Position numbers and translations under genes: made by a program
Part shown: positions 15,410 through 24,510 of the stretch, piece after piece
Layout: each line of letters starts with the position of its first letter
Position numbering within the stretch: the stretch's first letter is position 1
NCBI RefSeq assembly: GCF_013401555.1
Contig: NZ_CP058552.1
Coordinates: 4,154,001 to 4,218,000, forward strand
Length of the DNA stretch: 64,000 nt
Reading direction: 5' to 3'
Source: Paenibacillus sp. E222
GTDB taxonomy: Bacteria > Bacillota > Bacilli > Paenibacillales > Paenibacillaceae
The notes under the pieces: model-generated
Told to the model about the DNA's origin: nothing
Seen by the model: only the letters and a program-made list of their open reading frames with translations
The model's database searches: none

Positions 15410-15410
15410 T

Positions 15411-15814
15411 CCTATTCTCGTAAACATATGCAGTAAGTATCCTGATTCCAAGTATATATCAAGTGTATTTAATGAAGAGAAAATTCAGGAAGAAATAACA
15501 TAGGCAGAAACCGTGTGTGCTATCGAGAACGATTACTATCTCACGTTGTAGTAGATCAGGGACCGAAACAAAAAGGTAAAGGGAAAGCTGGTATTCGTAG
15601 TGTAGGTCTTGGCATCTTAGCATTGAGGTTTTATGTAGACAATAAGAACGAGAATGGTTAATTAAATTTTGATTATATCGTTGAAGCGAAAGTACATATT
15701 AATTGTTTCCTCTATTTCAACAGTATCTATATGTTGATAGTTTCATATAATTGCGTTATAATTCATTTATGTTTTTAGAAATTAAATTTTGAACAATTAA
15801 TTGGAGATGTTAAT
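15411..15814 (+). other. Intergenic, no gene assigned
   Basis: A frame near 15510-15660 reads QGPKQKGKGKAGIRSVGLGI but has no start or ribosome site and is not recognised. The last 80 bases are an AT-rich leader for the aldehyde dehydrogenase. Confidence 0.35.
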
Positions 15815-17116
15815 ATGGAACAAGAGAAGCAACTGGTTTCCGCACAGCGGACATTTTTTTATACAGGTCAAACGAAGTCTATTGAGTACCGTATTCGTGC
15901 TCTTCAGCAATTAAGACAAGGAATTGAGAAATATCAGCAACGTATTCTTGACGCACTCCGTGCGGATCTAAATAAATCTGAAACAGAGGCTTATGGCTCC
16001 GAGATTCGAATTGTGTTGGGTGAACTGGATTTTGCATTGGAACACTTGGAGGAATGGGCAACACCAAAACCTGTGCCTACAAATTCTGCTATACCTGATG
16101 GTACAAGCCTAATTTATCCAGAACCTTATGGAGTTGCTCTTATTATTGCACCATGGAACTATCCGTTCCAGCTGGCTTTCGGCCCTCTAATTGGAGCCAT
16201 TGCTGCGGGTAACTGTGCTATTATTAAGCCGTCTGAATTAACTCCAGCCGTATCACGTCTGACTTATAATTTGATTCATGAGATATTTCCTAGTGAGTAC
16301 CTGGCAGTTATGGAAGGAGAAGTCGAGACCAGTACAGCATTGCTGAAAGAAAAGTTTGATTATATTTTCTTTACAGGCAGTACAGGTGTTGGCCGCATTG
16401 TTATGAAGGCAGCTGCTGAGCATTTGACTCCAGTTACGTTAGAACTAGGGGGTAAGAGCCCAGTCATAGTTCATCAGGATGCGGATTTGAAGCTGGCGGC
16501 TCAGCGCATTGTTCGTGGTAAATTTCTGAATGCTGGGCAAACCTGTGTCGCTCCTGACTATTTGCTTGTACATGAGGATGTACATGACAAATTAGTGGAA
16601 TTGATCGGTGCAGAAATTCAGGACAAATTTGGAGACGATGTGTTGCAAAATGCTGATTTTCCGCACATTGTCAACGCACGTAACTTTGATCGTTTAGCGG
16701 TGTTACTCCAAGATGGCAAAGCAGTGATTGGTGGACGATCTGAACGTGATCAGCTGCTCATTGAACCAACAGTACTGGGGGAAGTGGATTGGAAATCCCC
16801 AGTGATGCAAGAGGAGATCTTTGGTCCAATTCTTCCTGTGTTTAAGTATACTGATCTTAACCCGATGCTAGATGAGATTGTTCGCCGTCCAAAACCACTG
16901 GCATTATATCTCTTCACGCAAGATGAAAATCTGCAGAATCAGGTTCTGAATCAAGTATCTTTTGGTGGTGGTTGTATTAATGACACATTGTCTCATATGA
17001 CATCACATTATCTTCCATTCGGCGGCGTAGGAGAAAGTGGAATGGGTTCTTACCATGGTCAACAGAGTTTTGATGTGTTCTCTCATCATAAGAGCATTCT
17101 TAAACGCAGCGAATAG
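15815..17116 (+). CDS. NAD(P)-dependent aldehyde dehydrogenase (class 3, YwdH-like), 433 aa
   Basis: Oxidises aldehydes, probably fatty or aromatic ones, to acids in the cytoplasm. Visible motifs: IIAPWNYPFQ (cofactor site), FFTGSTGVG (Rossmann loop, 186-194), general base Glu210 in TLELGGKSP, catalytic Cys244 in NAGQTCVAPDY, EEIFGPILPV, and the C-terminal PFGGVGESGMG. Length is somewhat below the roughly 455 usual for this class. GGAGATG precedes the ATG. It is a monocistronic gene sharing a bidirectional terminator with lexA. Confidence 0.93.
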   Translation: MEQEKQLVSAQRTFFYTGQTKSIEYRIRALQQLRQGIEKYQQRILDALRADLNKSETEAYGSEIRIVLGELDFALEHLEEWATPKPVPTNSAIPDGTSLIYPEPYGVALIIAPWNYPFQLAFGPLIGAIAAGNCAIIKPSELTPAVSRLTYNLIHEIFPSEYLAVMEGEVETSTALLKEKFDYIFFTGSTGVGRIVMKAAAEHLTPVTLELGGKSPVIVHQDADLKLAAQRIVRGKFLNAGQTCVAPDYLLVHEDVHDKLVELIGAEIQDKFGDDVLQNADFPHIVNARNFDRLAVLLQDGKAVIGGRSERDQLLIEPTVLGEVDWKSPVMQEEIFGPILPVFKYTDLNPMLDEIVRRPKPLALYLFTQDENLQNQVLNQVSFGGGCINDTLSHMTSHYLPFGGVGESGMGSYHGQQSFDVFSHHKSILKRSE

Positions 17117-17153
17117 TTGTTAATGTAGAACAATATAAGTAATATGTAGAAAA

Positions 17154-17190
17154 AAAGAGGTTGTCCCGTTGAACGGGACAACCTCTTTAA
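17154..17190. terminator. Bidirectional terminator between aldehyde dehydrogenase and lexA
   Basis: A 17-bp stem (AAAGAGGTTGTCCCGTT with its complement), A-rich on one flank and T-rich on the other, between two convergent genes. Confidence 0.9.
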
Positions 17191-17227
17191 GTATCTTATT
17201 GTGAAACAGTGAACAATAAGATACATA

Positions 17228-17854
17228 TTAATGAATATCACGGAAAAGGCCAATGACTTTGCCCAGGATGCTAACGTGTTTCAAACGCAATGGTTCAAAA
17301 GTCGAATTTTCCGGTTGAAGACGAATATGATCTTTTTCTTTGTAGAACGTTTTTACCGTTGCTTCATCGTCTTCAGTCATGGCTACTACGATGTCGCCGT
17401 TATCCGCAGTTTGCTGCTGACGTACGATAACATAGTCTCCGTTAACAATGCCTGCTTCAACCATACTGTCTCCCACGACCGAAAGCATAAATACTTTCTG
17501 ATCGCCTACATAATGCGTAGGAAGAGGGAAGTAATCTTCGATATTTTCTGTTGCTGTGATTGGAACCCCTGCAGTAACTTTACCCACGACTGGAATGCGA
17601 GCAACGCTGTGAGCAAACTGATGTGAATGCTCTGACTCTTCCTGGCTGAGAAGTTCAATGGCTCTTGGTTTGGTTGGGTCGCGTCTAATCAGACCTTTCT
17701 TCTCCAAACGATCCAGATGTCCATGTACTGTAGAGCTGGAAGCCAACCCAACGGCCTCACCAATTTCGCGTACGGAAGGAGGATACCCCTTCAACCGGAC
17801 TTCATTGCGTATAAACTCCAGAATAGCCTGTTGCCTGCTGGATATCTTCGACAT
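17228..17854 (-). CDS. lexA: LexA repressor, 208 aa
   Basis: Master repressor of the SOS regulon; RecA filaments stimulate its self-cleavage after DNA damage. N-terminal winged helix ([20 protein letters not shown], residues 25-44), cleavage site Ala95-Gly96 in GKVTAGVP, catalytic Ser130 in [10 protein letters not shown] and Lys168 in ATVKTF. Full family length. The upstream region contains two LexA boxes, one inside the promoter spacer, so autoregulation is expected. The divergent neighbour is a YneA-like gene, as in Bacillus. Confidence 0.98.
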   Translation of the reverse strand: MSKISSRQQAILEFIRNEVRLKGYPPSVREIGEAVGLASSSTVHGHLDRLEKKGLIRRDPTKPRAIELLSQEESEHSHQFAHSVARIPVVGKVTAGVPITATENIEDYFPLPTHYVGDQKVFMLSVVGDSMVEAGIVNGDYVIVRQQQTADNGDIVVAMTEDDEATVKTFYKEKDHIRLQPENSTFEPLRLKHVSILGKVIGLFRDIH

Positions 17855-17889
17855 ACCGTATCAACCCCATTTTAGTAACGTTTGGGAAA

Positions 17890-17928
17890 ATTATAACATA
17901 GAACCTCCGTTCGTACAAACATAAGTTC
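17890..17928 (-). promoter_or_regulatory. lexA promoter with two LexA boxes
   Basis: Read on the minus strand: TTGTAC (17913-17918), 17-bp spacer, TATAAT (17890-17895). One box, GAACGGAGGTTC, fills the spacer (17901-17912). A second, GAACTTATGTTT, covers 17917-17928 and overlaps -35. Confidence 0.88.
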
Positions 17929-18067
17929 TAAATAAAATGCCATAAAATCAATGTTTTTTTTGCAAATTAAGATGAAAAATTTCTTTTAGTCTAATCAAAT
18001 ACTGCAAATGACAGTTCCCATACAATAGAAGAAAGATAATGGAATGTAGGATGTTACAAAAAAAAGC

Positions 18068-18145
18068 GAACAATTGTTCTAAAAAGTTATTGTACAAAAC
18101 AAGTGTTCGTGTTATATTGATTTTAACGGATAGGAACAAACGTTT
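18068..18145 (+). promoter_or_regulatory. Promoter of the yneA-like gene with three LexA boxes
   Basis: GAACAATTGTTC (18068-18079, perfect), AAACAAGTGTTC (18097-18108) inside the spacer of TTGTAC-17-TATATT (18090-18118), and GAACAAACGTTT (18134-18145) just before the ribosome site. Three boxes imply tight repression. Confidence 0.85.
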
Positions 18146-18160
18146 GGAGGTCGATATTTA

Positions 18161-18538
18161 ATGAGATATTCTACTTATCAAAGCATTTACGAACCGGTGC
18201 ATTCAGAAGTGGTTGAAACGAACATAAGGAATTTTAAGAAGGTTTTTGCAAAAGGTAATGTCCCAACATGGGTCTTGAAATTAATAATCGTAAGCTTAAT
18301 TATACTGGTTGGATGCAGTACAGTATTGACAGTGTTTGCTGGTAATGAAAATGATCTGTTGCCTGGCGGGAAGATAGCAGTTTCACAAGGAGATACACTA
18401 TGGAGTATATCATTGAATCACAAACCGGAAACAATGGATACACGTATATATATAGAAGCAATTAAGAAAGTCAATCAACTTGGATCAACTTCAATACAAG
18501 TGGGGCAAGTCTTAATACTGCCTCAATTCACACAATAA
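18161..18538 (+). CDS. YneA-like SOS cell-division suppressor with LysM domain, 125 aa
   Basis: YneA delays septation during DNA damage in Bacillus. The product has a cytoplasmic stretch of about 36 residues, one membrane segment (about 37-60, VLKLIIVSLIILVGCSTVLT), and an extracytoplasmic LysM domain (71-121: VSQGDTLWSISLNH through IQVGQVLILP). TTTGGAGG precedes the ATG. The gene is divergent from lexA and sits behind three LexA boxes, exactly the Bacillus arrangement. The cytoplasmic N-terminus is longer than in B. subtilis YneA. The LysM domain should contact peptidoglycan. Confidence 0.85.
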   Translation: MRYSTYQSIYEPVHSEVVETNIRNFKKVFAKGNVPTWVLKLIIVSLIILVGCSTVLTVFAGNENDLLPGGKIAVSQGDTLWSISLNHKPETMDTRIYIEAIKKVNQLGSTSIQVGQVLILPQFTQ

Positions 18539-18550
18539 AACTGCATATTC

Positions 18551-18568
18551 ACACGCATTAATGCGTGT
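18551..18568. repeat. 18-bp perfect palindrome after the yneA-like gene
   Basis: ACACGCATTAATGCGTGT, followed by AGCTTGACAAGCT. It lacks a T-tract, so it may be an operator or mRNA-stability hairpin before the DUF896 gene. Confidence 0.45.
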
Positions 18569-18634
18569 CAGCTTGACAAGCTGCCCTTATCATGTCAAAG
18601 TTAATATGACTTTGTATTTTTGGAGGGGACAAGC

Positions 18635-18844
18635 TTGGATATAGATAGTCTGGTAGCACGTATTAATGAATTGGCTCGCAAGCAAAAATCTACTGGATTG
18701 ACAGAGGAAGAGCTCGCTGAACGTGCCAAGCTTAGAGAAATCTATTTGAATAACATTCGAAGCAATTTCAGACAACAACTGGATTCGATTGAAATCGTAG
18801 ATGATGAGAACGATCAAGGCCACCAAGGCAAACTCAAACATTAA
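18635..18844 (+). CDS. DUF896 (YnzC-like) protein, 69 aa
   Basis: The TTG start at 18635 has GGAGGGG 7 nt upstream. The product is the typical two-helix hairpin: VARINELARKQKSTGLTEEE then AERAKLREIYLNNIRSNFRQ, with an acidic tail. YnzC-family proteins are SOS-associated or of unknown role; in Bacillus ynzC lies beside yneA. Here there is no resolvase-like yneB between them. Confidence 0.85.
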   Translation: MDIDSLVARINELARKQKSTGLTEEELAERAKLREIYLNNIRSNFRQQLDSIEIVDDENDQGHQGKLKH

Positions 18845-18970
18845 GGAAACCTAATGATATCATTATGATATTTAGGTTTCTTCCTGTTATCTAGAGGTTG
18901 CAAATTATAGGGGGAAATGTTGGTTTACTGTTATGTAAGCCGATACAAAGAACATCTAAGGGGGATTCTC

Positions 18971-19483
18971 ATGTCGCGTTCGTTCGAGAGAACGGTTCGG
19001 AAAAATTCTAAGCAGTTGAATCAGCAACGTAAAAAAAGCGGTCAACCGATTTCAGGTACACCAGGTGAGGAAGTATTTAAAGGACGCAGCCTTCTGTTTC
19101 CTATTTTTCTGATCGGACTAGCATTCCTGTACCTCTTTATGAGTACATTTCTTGTCAAAGCTCCGATGACCACCTGGGACTGGGTGACCATGTTGCTGTA
19201 TGTATTTTTGGCAGTCATCTTCATGCTCCGTCGTCCTTATGTCAAAATAGGAAGTAACCGGATTTTGACGACAAAAGGGAACCGTGAGCGTTCAATTGGA
19301 GTCGACGATATCGTGAAATTCAGATTTGAGCCAGGCACGGTTGTGATTGAGCATAATGCACGAGGTAAGAGATGGGTATTTACCAAACTACTCAATCGTT
19401 ATGATACCGATGCAATCACTGAGCGTCTTCTGAAATTCGCCAAAGCACATCAAATCACCGTGGAAACATACGAGAAAAAGTAA
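18971..19483 (+). CDS. Conserved two-TM membrane protein, 170 aa
   Basis: AAGGGG 7 nt before the ATG at 18971 fixes the start (product MSRSFERTVRKNSKQLNQQR). A basic N-terminus of about 45 residues precedes two membrane segments (SLLFPIFLIGLAFLYLFM; WVTMLLYVFLAVIFML). A cytosolic PH-like beta domain (VKIGSNRILTTKGNRERSIG, VDDIVKFRFEPGTVVIEH) follows. Function unknown. It lies 27 bp upstream of the HAD gene and may be cotranscribed with it. Confidence 0.7.
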   Translation: MSRSFERTVRKNSKQLNQQRKKSGQPISGTPGEEVFKGRSLLFPIFLIGLAFLYLFMSTFLVKAPMTTWDWVTMLLYVFLAVIFMLRRPYVKIGSNRILTTKGNRERSIGVDDIVKFRFEPGTVVIEHNARGKRWVFTKLLNRYDTDAITERLLKFAKAHQITVETYEKK

Positions 19484-19510
19484 TTTTGCATAAAGGGGAA
19501 GATGACCGAA

Positions 19511-20317
19511 ATGGCGTTAAAAGCGATTTTGTTCGACCTGGATGATACTTTGCTGTGGGATGAGCGCAGTGTTCGAGAAGCCTTTCATGAGACTTGCCTG
19601 ATCGCTGCTCAAGAGACTGGTGTTAAACCCGAAGAACTTGAAGAAGCTGTTCGTAATGAGGCACGTAATCTGTATGAGTCTTATGAAACTTTTTCGTTTA
19701 CCAAAATGATTGGGATTAACCCGTTTGAAGGTCTTTGGGCTAACTTCACGGGTGGGGATCAGCCGGAATTTCGCCAGTTGGAGCAGCTTGCACCTGCATA
19801 TCGTAAAGAGTCATGGCGTCGTGGCTTGTTAAAGCTGGGTGTTGATCGTGAAGATCTGGCGGAACAACTCGCCTCACAATTTGGGGCAGAGCGGAGATCA
19901 AGACCCCATGTCTATGAAGAAACGATGGAAACGTTGAGTCATCTACAAGGGAAGTTCAAGCTTTTGCTTTTAACCAACGGCTGTCCTGCTTTACAACAAG
20001 AGAAGCTTGATGGCGTTCCTGAATTGGCTCCTTTTTTTGACGAAATTATTATCTCGGGTACATTCGGTAAAGGAAAACCTGATCCTTCGATCTTCGAGCA
20101 CGCATTGAGTAAGCTGGGAGTGCAACCTGAGGAGAGTTTAATGGTTGGAGATAAGCTTACGACTGATATTCGTGGAGCGTTGTCTGCAGGTATTCAATCT
20201 GTTTGGATTAACCGTGAGAACAAAGAGAATACCGAATCGTATGTGCCTGACCATCAAATCAAGCATTTATCCGAATTGGAACGAATCATTGCTGAATTCT
20301 CAATTAGTGCATCATAA
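19511..20317 (+). CDS. HAD-superfamily hydrolase (YsaA-like), 268 aa
   Basis: Probable phosphatase acting on a small phosphorylated metabolite. HAD motif I is FDLDDTLLWD near the N-terminus, motif II LLLTNGC, motif III Lys in FGKGKPDPSIF, and motif IV MVGDKLTTDIRGA. An alpha-helical cap lies between motifs I and II. The ATG at 19511 is preferred over one three codons earlier because the AAAGGGG site is about 11 nt away, against 2. A 20-bp-stem terminator follows. Confidence 0.85.
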   Translation: MALKAILFDLDDTLLWDERSVREAFHETCLIAAQETGVKPEELEEAVRNEARNLYESYETFSFTKMIGINPFEGLWANFTGGDQPEFRQLEQLAPAYRKESWRRGLLKLGVDREDLAEQLASQFGAERRSRPHVYEETMETLSHLQGKFKLLLLTNGCPALQQEKLDGVPELAPFFDEIIISGTFGKGKPDPSIFEHALSKLGVQPEESLMVGDKLTTDIRGALSAGIQSVWINRENKENTESYVPDHQIKHLSELERIIAEFSISAS

Positions 20318-20340
20318 ATCGTTTTTTTCTTGTACTGCTC

Positions 20341-20399
20341 AAACATTGTTAGGTTTTATGAGATGTATTTTATCCATAAAACCTAACAATGTTTTTTTG
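20341..20399 (+). terminator. Strong rho-independent terminator
   Basis: A perfect 20-bp stem starting AAACATTGTTAGG with a 14-nt loop and T7. Confidence 0.92.
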
Positions 20400-20496
20400 T
20401 TTTGGGACAGCTTGAACTGAACCGTAATTACGAAATATAAAATTTTTTATTAAAAGTTATTGATATTATAGAACTGCTGATTTAGAATATAACTAA

Positions 20497-20517
20497 CATA
20501 CTAGTACAACTAGTATG
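20497..20517. promoter_or_regulatory. Candidate operator, perfect inverted repeat
   Basis: CATACTAGT-aca-ACTAGTATG has 9-bp arms. It is the only strong dyad in the 530-bp leader of the sugar ABC operon. Its size and core are typical of GntR-family operators, and a GntR/FadR-type gene ends the gene group at 24511. The rest of the leader to 20853 carries two cre-like sites and no gene. Confidence 0.6.
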
Positions 20518-20595
20518 CGAAGAAATGCAGCGGATATCTGTGACTTACTCGAATGAAGTGAAACAGGAGTTATTCGCTCTAATTTTGCTTTCTAT

Positions 20596-20609
20596 TGTAA
20601 GCGCTTTAA
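20596..20609 (+). promoter_or_regulatory. cre-like site (CcpA)
   Basis: TGTAAGCGCTTTAA matches the catabolite-responsive consensus TGWAARCGYTWWCA at 13 of 14 positions. It suggests glucose repression of the downstream importer. Confidence 0.6.
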
Positions 20610-20805
20610 ATAATTTAAGAAAGCCACTTAATTCAGTAAAAACAACAGGTAGTGGTTAGTAACAAAATGATGGTAAGCATCTTAACCGATATGTATCTCT
20701 AGTGATTGCCAGAATTGATACCGCTTACATTATTGATTTTGTAGTGGGGGTGAAGTTCATCTAAATACTTGTCTTCTACAAAAGGAAGAGATGATAAGAC
20801 TTGAC

Positions 20806-20819
20806 CGAAAACGCTTTTA
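20806..20819 (+). promoter_or_regulatory. Second cre-like site
   Basis: CGAAAACGCTTTTA matches the cre consensus at 12 of 14 positions and lies 35 bp before the first gene, as a roadblock or operator site would. Confidence 0.5.
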
Positions 20820-20853
20820 GTTTATCAAGCTAAGGATCGGAGTGAAATAATAT

Positions 20854-21816
20854 ATGGAGTCTGAAACCGCTAAAACTACACTAACGATGATATCTTTACG
20901 TAAAGAAAGCAGGTTAAGAACGGCTGCAGCTCTGCTTCGCAAAGATTGGCAGCTGTACTCGCTGTTAATTCTTCCAATTATCTATCTTATTATTTTCAAA
21001 TACGGGCCAATGCTTGGTAATGTAATCGCCTTTAGACGATTTGTACCGGGAGGCAGTATTTTTGGAGAGACGTGGGTTGGATTCAGGTATTTTCAGATGT
21101 TCATTCAAGATCCAACCTTTTGGAAAGTATTTGGAAACACACTTATGCTCGGTGGACTTGCGTTACTTTTCACCTTCCCAGTTCCGATCATTTTTGCATT
21201 GCTGCTGAATGAGGTGAAAAGCAACCGCTTCAAAAAGTTTGTGCAGACCGCATCGTATCTTCCGCACTTCTTGTCCATCGTCATCGTTGCCGGAATGATT
21301 CTGCAATTAACGGCAGTTAATGGCTCAATTAACGGAATGGTATCATTTTTTACCGGAGACAGCATTCCTTTCATGCAGCGAGCCGAATGGTTCAGAACAA
21401 TCTATATCACTTCTGAGGTTTGGCAAGGAATGGGGTGGGGAGCCATTCTATATTTGGCTGCATTGACAACCATTGATGATTCTTTGTATGAGGCTGCGCG
21501 GATTGATGGTGCGAACCGTTGGAAGCAGACCCTCCATATAACCATACCGGGTATTCTCCCAACGATCGTTACATTGCTGATTTTGAACATGGGTAATTTC
21601 CTTGCGGTTGGATTTGAGAAAATCTTGCTCCTTTACAATCCGCTGATCTACGAGACATCTGACGTGATTTCTACTTATCTGTACCGGGTAGGTTTGCAGT
21701 CGAGCAATTTCAGCTATGCTACCGCCATTGGGTTGTTCGAATCCATTATTGGGCTGATCCTGGTATTCTCGGTTAATGCAATTTCACGCAGGCTGACACA
21801 ACGAAGCTTGTGGTAA
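20854..21816 (+). CDS. Carbohydrate ABC transporter permease (LplB-like), 320 aa
   Basis: Membrane subunit of a type-I sugar importer. After a basic N-terminus come six membrane segments, beginning LYSLLILPIIYLIIFKYGPM. The EAA loop, which contacts the ATPase, is visible as YEAARIDGANRWKQTLHITI (about residues 209-228). It closely fits the LplB/YtcP subfamily that imports polysaccharide-derived oligomers. No ATPase gene is in the operon, so a shared MsmX-type ATPase elsewhere is expected. Confidence 0.93.
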   Translation: MESETAKTTLTMISLRKESRLRTAAALLRKDWQLYSLLILPIIYLIIFKYGPMLGNVIAFRRFVPGGSIFGETWVGFRYFQMFIQDPTFWKVFGNTLMLGGLALLFTFPVPIIFALLLNEVKSNRFKKFVQTASYLPHFLSIVIVAGMILQLTAVNGSINGMVSFFTGDSIPFMQRAEWFRTIYITSEVWQGMGWGAILYLAALTTIDDSLYEAARIDGANRWKQTLHITIPGILPTIVTLLILNMGNFLAVGFEKILLLYNPLIYETSDVISTYLYRVGLQSSNFSYATAIGLFESIIGLILVFSVNAISRRLTQRSLW

Positions 21817-21828
21817 AGGAGGAGCAAT

Positions 21829-22698
21829 ATGCTGGAGTCAAAATCATACAAAGTATTTAAAGTGTTCAATGCCATCTTTTTGCTGCTTGTGGTGTTCATC
21901 ACGCTCTATCCGTTTCTGAATGTTGTGGCCCAATCCTTCAGTAGCGAGGCTTATATTAATTCAGGCAAGGTGAGCATTATCCCAAGAGGATTTAATGTTG
22001 AAACCTACAAGACGATCTCTCGTGACAGCATGTTCTGGACCAACTATAAAAACACAATTATATATACGGTTGTAGGTACTTTAATTTCCATGTTCATGAC
22101 GACGATTTTCGCTTATGCCTTGTCCAAGAAAAGATTAATGGGACGAAAGTTTTTGACGATGTTTGCAGTTTTCACGATGTTTTTCAGTGGCGGCTTGATT
22201 CCTAACTATGTCTTGATTAACTCTCTAGGCTTCAATAATACGATGTGGGCACTGGTTGTGCCTGGTGCAATCAGCATTTATAACATGTTAATTATGAAAT
22301 CATTTTTCGAAAACATGCCTGAGGAGCTTGAGGAAGCGGCAGCAATCGACGGTTTGAATACGTACGGCATTTTGTTGCGGATCATTCTACCGCTGAGTAA
22401 AGCTGTCATGGCAACGATGGTTCTGTTTTACGCTGTAGGACACTGGAATTCATGGTTTCCCGCATTTCTGTATCTCGACAAAAAGGAACTGTTCCCAGTA
22501 ACAATCTACTTGCGTAATATGATCGCCGGCGCGACTGGTGGGGCTTCCGCGGGAGCATCAGCAGATAATTTGACTCAGATCGCTGCGAATATTAAATCGG
22601 TCACCATGGTACTTACCATTCTTCCTATTCTGACCATCTATCCTTTCGTCCAAAGATATTTTGTAACCGGTATCATGTTGGGATCTGTTAAGCAGTAA
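21829..22698 (+). CDS. Carbohydrate ABC transporter permease (LplC/YtcP-like), 289 aa
   Basis: Second membrane subunit, 12 bp after the first, with AAAGGAGG 6-7 nt before the ATG. It has six membrane segments starting VFNAIFLLLVVFITLYPFL. The EAA loop reads EELEEAAAIDGLNTYGILLR. The C-terminus YFVTGIMLGSVKQ is the usual ending of this family (G-x-x-x-G-(S/A)-V-K-G/Q). It would form a heterodimer with the 20854 product. Confidence 0.93.
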   Translation: MLESKSYKVFKVFNAIFLLLVVFITLYPFLNVVAQSFSSEAYINSGKVSIIPRGFNVETYKTISRDSMFWTNYKNTIIYTVVGTLISMFMTTIFAYALSKKRLMGRKFLTMFAVFTMFFSGGLIPNYVLINSLGFNNTMWALVVPGAISIYNMLIMKSFFENMPEELEEAAAIDGLNTYGILLRIILPLSKAVMATMVLFYAVGHWNSWFPAFLYLDKKELFPVTIYLRNMIAGATGGASAGASADNLTQIAANIKSVTMVLTILPILTIYPFVQRYFVTGIMLGSVKQ

Positions 22699-22774
22699 AA
22701 CAGTAATCCTAAAACGATATAGTTCAACATCTTGATTGTAAGCCAATCTAAACCACATGCAGGGGGAGAATTGA

Positions 22775-24406
22775 ATGAAACAGAGACCACGTAAGCTGGT
22801 AGGCAAGATGGTATTGGCAACAATGATGAGTGTCGTTCTGGCAGCATGTAGCAGCGGAGCTGGTGGAGACAAAGTCGAACCAGAATCCAAGGGAGCCATG
22901 GAATCCTATGGTGTAGGGCAGACCTTTAAAGCCACTGAACCGTTTAATCTATCTATTCTGTACAGTGACCAGCCTGCATACCCGTACAAGAAAGATTGGC
23001 TCCTGTTCCAAAAAATCTCGGAAAAAACCGGAGTTACGCTTGATCCTACCATCGTACCGATGAGTGACTATCCCCAGAAAAGATCTCTTTTGATCAGCTC
23101 TGGAGATGCTCCACTGGTTATTCCGAAAACCTATCCAGGTGAAGAAGCGGCTTTTGTATCCTCGGGTGCGATTTTGCCAGTGAGTGACTATGTTGATTTG
23201 ATGCCTAATTTCAAGGATAAAATAGAGAAATGGGGACTTGAGGATGAGCTGGAGGGCCTTCGACAAGAAGATGGGAAATATTATGTACTTCCAGGTTTAC
23301 ACGAAGAGGTATGGCCAGACTATACGCTTATTGTGAGAACTGATATTTTTGAGAAAAATAACATTGCCATTCCGAAGACATGGGATGAATTGTATGAGGC
23401 TGCCAAAAAGCTGAAAGAAATTTATCCGGATTCCATTCCATTCTCTGATCGATTCAAGTTCAATAGTACGCTGGGTATTGCAGCTATTGGTTTTGGGACA
23501 AAAGCTGGATGGGGATTCGGTAATGGTCTGACATATCAGGCAGACAAGGATGAATTTGTATACACGGCTACAACACCGGAATATAAAGATATGTTAACTT
23601 ACTTCAACAAGCTTGTATCGGAAGGACTTCTGGATAAGGAAAGCTTCACGCAAGACGATGATCAGGCTACACAAAAATTCGTTTCTGGTAAATCATTCAT
23701 GATCAATGGTAACTCACAAACGTTAGTACTGCACCGTAATGACATGAATAAAACATTGGGAGAAGGGAATTTCTCCATCGCCAAAATTACGGTCCCTGGT
23801 GGTCCAAAAGGCCAACTGATGTCTGGCTCCAGACTTGAAAACGGTGTCATGATTTCCGGGAAAATTAAAGACAGCGAAAACTTTAAAGCAACCATGCAAT
23901 TTATTGACTGGTTATATTATAGTGATGAAGGTCAGGAATTTGCTAAATGGGGTGTTGAAGGCGAAACCTTCACCAAAAAGGACGGCGTTCGTAAACTGGC
24001 AGAAGACGTGAATTATAACGGATTGAATCCGAAGGGCACGAAAGATTTGCGTATAGATTACGGCTTCTCTGGTGGTGTGTTTGCATATGGAGGCACGACA
24101 GATTTGCTGCAATCCATGTTTAGTGAGGAAGAACTGAAATTCCAACAAGACATGAAAGATACAAAAGAAGTGATTCCTGCAGAGCCACCAATTCCTTACT
24201 CGGATATCGATCGTGAACAAGTCACGCTGCTCAGTACACCACTCAAGGATTTTTCGGATCAAAATACACTTAAATTCATTTTGGGAGAACGCAAACTTAC
24301 CGAGTTTGATGCATTTGTAAAAGAATTGGAAAGCCAAGGATTGTCTCAATATATGCAGCTTGCCAACGACACGTATAAGAAGTACAAAGAAAACAAGCAA
24401 CAGTAG
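22775..24406 (+). CDS. Extracellular solute-binding lipoprotein (LplA-like), 543 aa
   Basis: Sugar-binding receptor of the importer. The signal peptide ends in the lipobox VVLAACSSG (Cys near residue 25), so it is lipid-anchored outside the membrane. It has the length typical of LplA-family binding proteins (about 500-560 aa). Features include DWLLFQKISEKTGV and NIAIPKTWDELYEAAKKLKE. GGGGAG precedes the ATG. The substrate is unknown; LplA-type receptors usually bind plant-polysaccharide oligosaccharides. Confidence 0.92.
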   Translation: MKQRPRKLVGKMVLATMMSVVLAACSSGAGGDKVEPESKGAMESYGVGQTFKATEPFNLSILYSDQPAYPYKKDWLLFQKISEKTGVTLDPTIVPMSDYPQKRSLLISSGDAPLVIPKTYPGEEAAFVSSGAILPVSDYVDLMPNFKDKIEKWGLEDELEGLRQEDGKYYVLPGLHEEVWPDYTLIVRTDIFEKNNIAIPKTWDELYEAAKKLKEIYPDSIPFSDRFKFNSTLGIAAIGFGTKAGWGFGNGLTYQADKDEFVYTATTPEYKDMLTYFNKLVSEGLLDKESFTQDDDQATQKFVSGKSFMINGNSQTLVLHRNDMNKTLGEGNFSIAKITVPGGPKGQLMSGSRLENGVMISGKIKDSENFKATMQFIDWLYYSDEGQEFAKWGVEGETFTKKDGVRKLAEDVNYNGLNPKGTKDLRIDYGFSGGVFAYGGTTDLLQSMFSEEELKFQQDMKDTKEVIPAEPPIPYSDIDREQVTLLSTPLKDFSDQNTLKFILGERKLTEFDAFVKELESQGLSQYMQLANDTYKKYKENKQQ

Positions 24407-24510
24407 TTCTGAATTGAAATTTGCCCATTGCCGTTTCACTGAGGGAATTTTAGTGGAGCGGCAAATTGTGCTAAGATGGATGAATACGGCTGAGAGGAAG
24501 AGGTTACGGA

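Noticed and set aside
20520..20660. Short peptide frame starting MQRISVTYSNEVKQ
   Set aside because: No ribosome site and it overlaps a cre-like site in a leader region.
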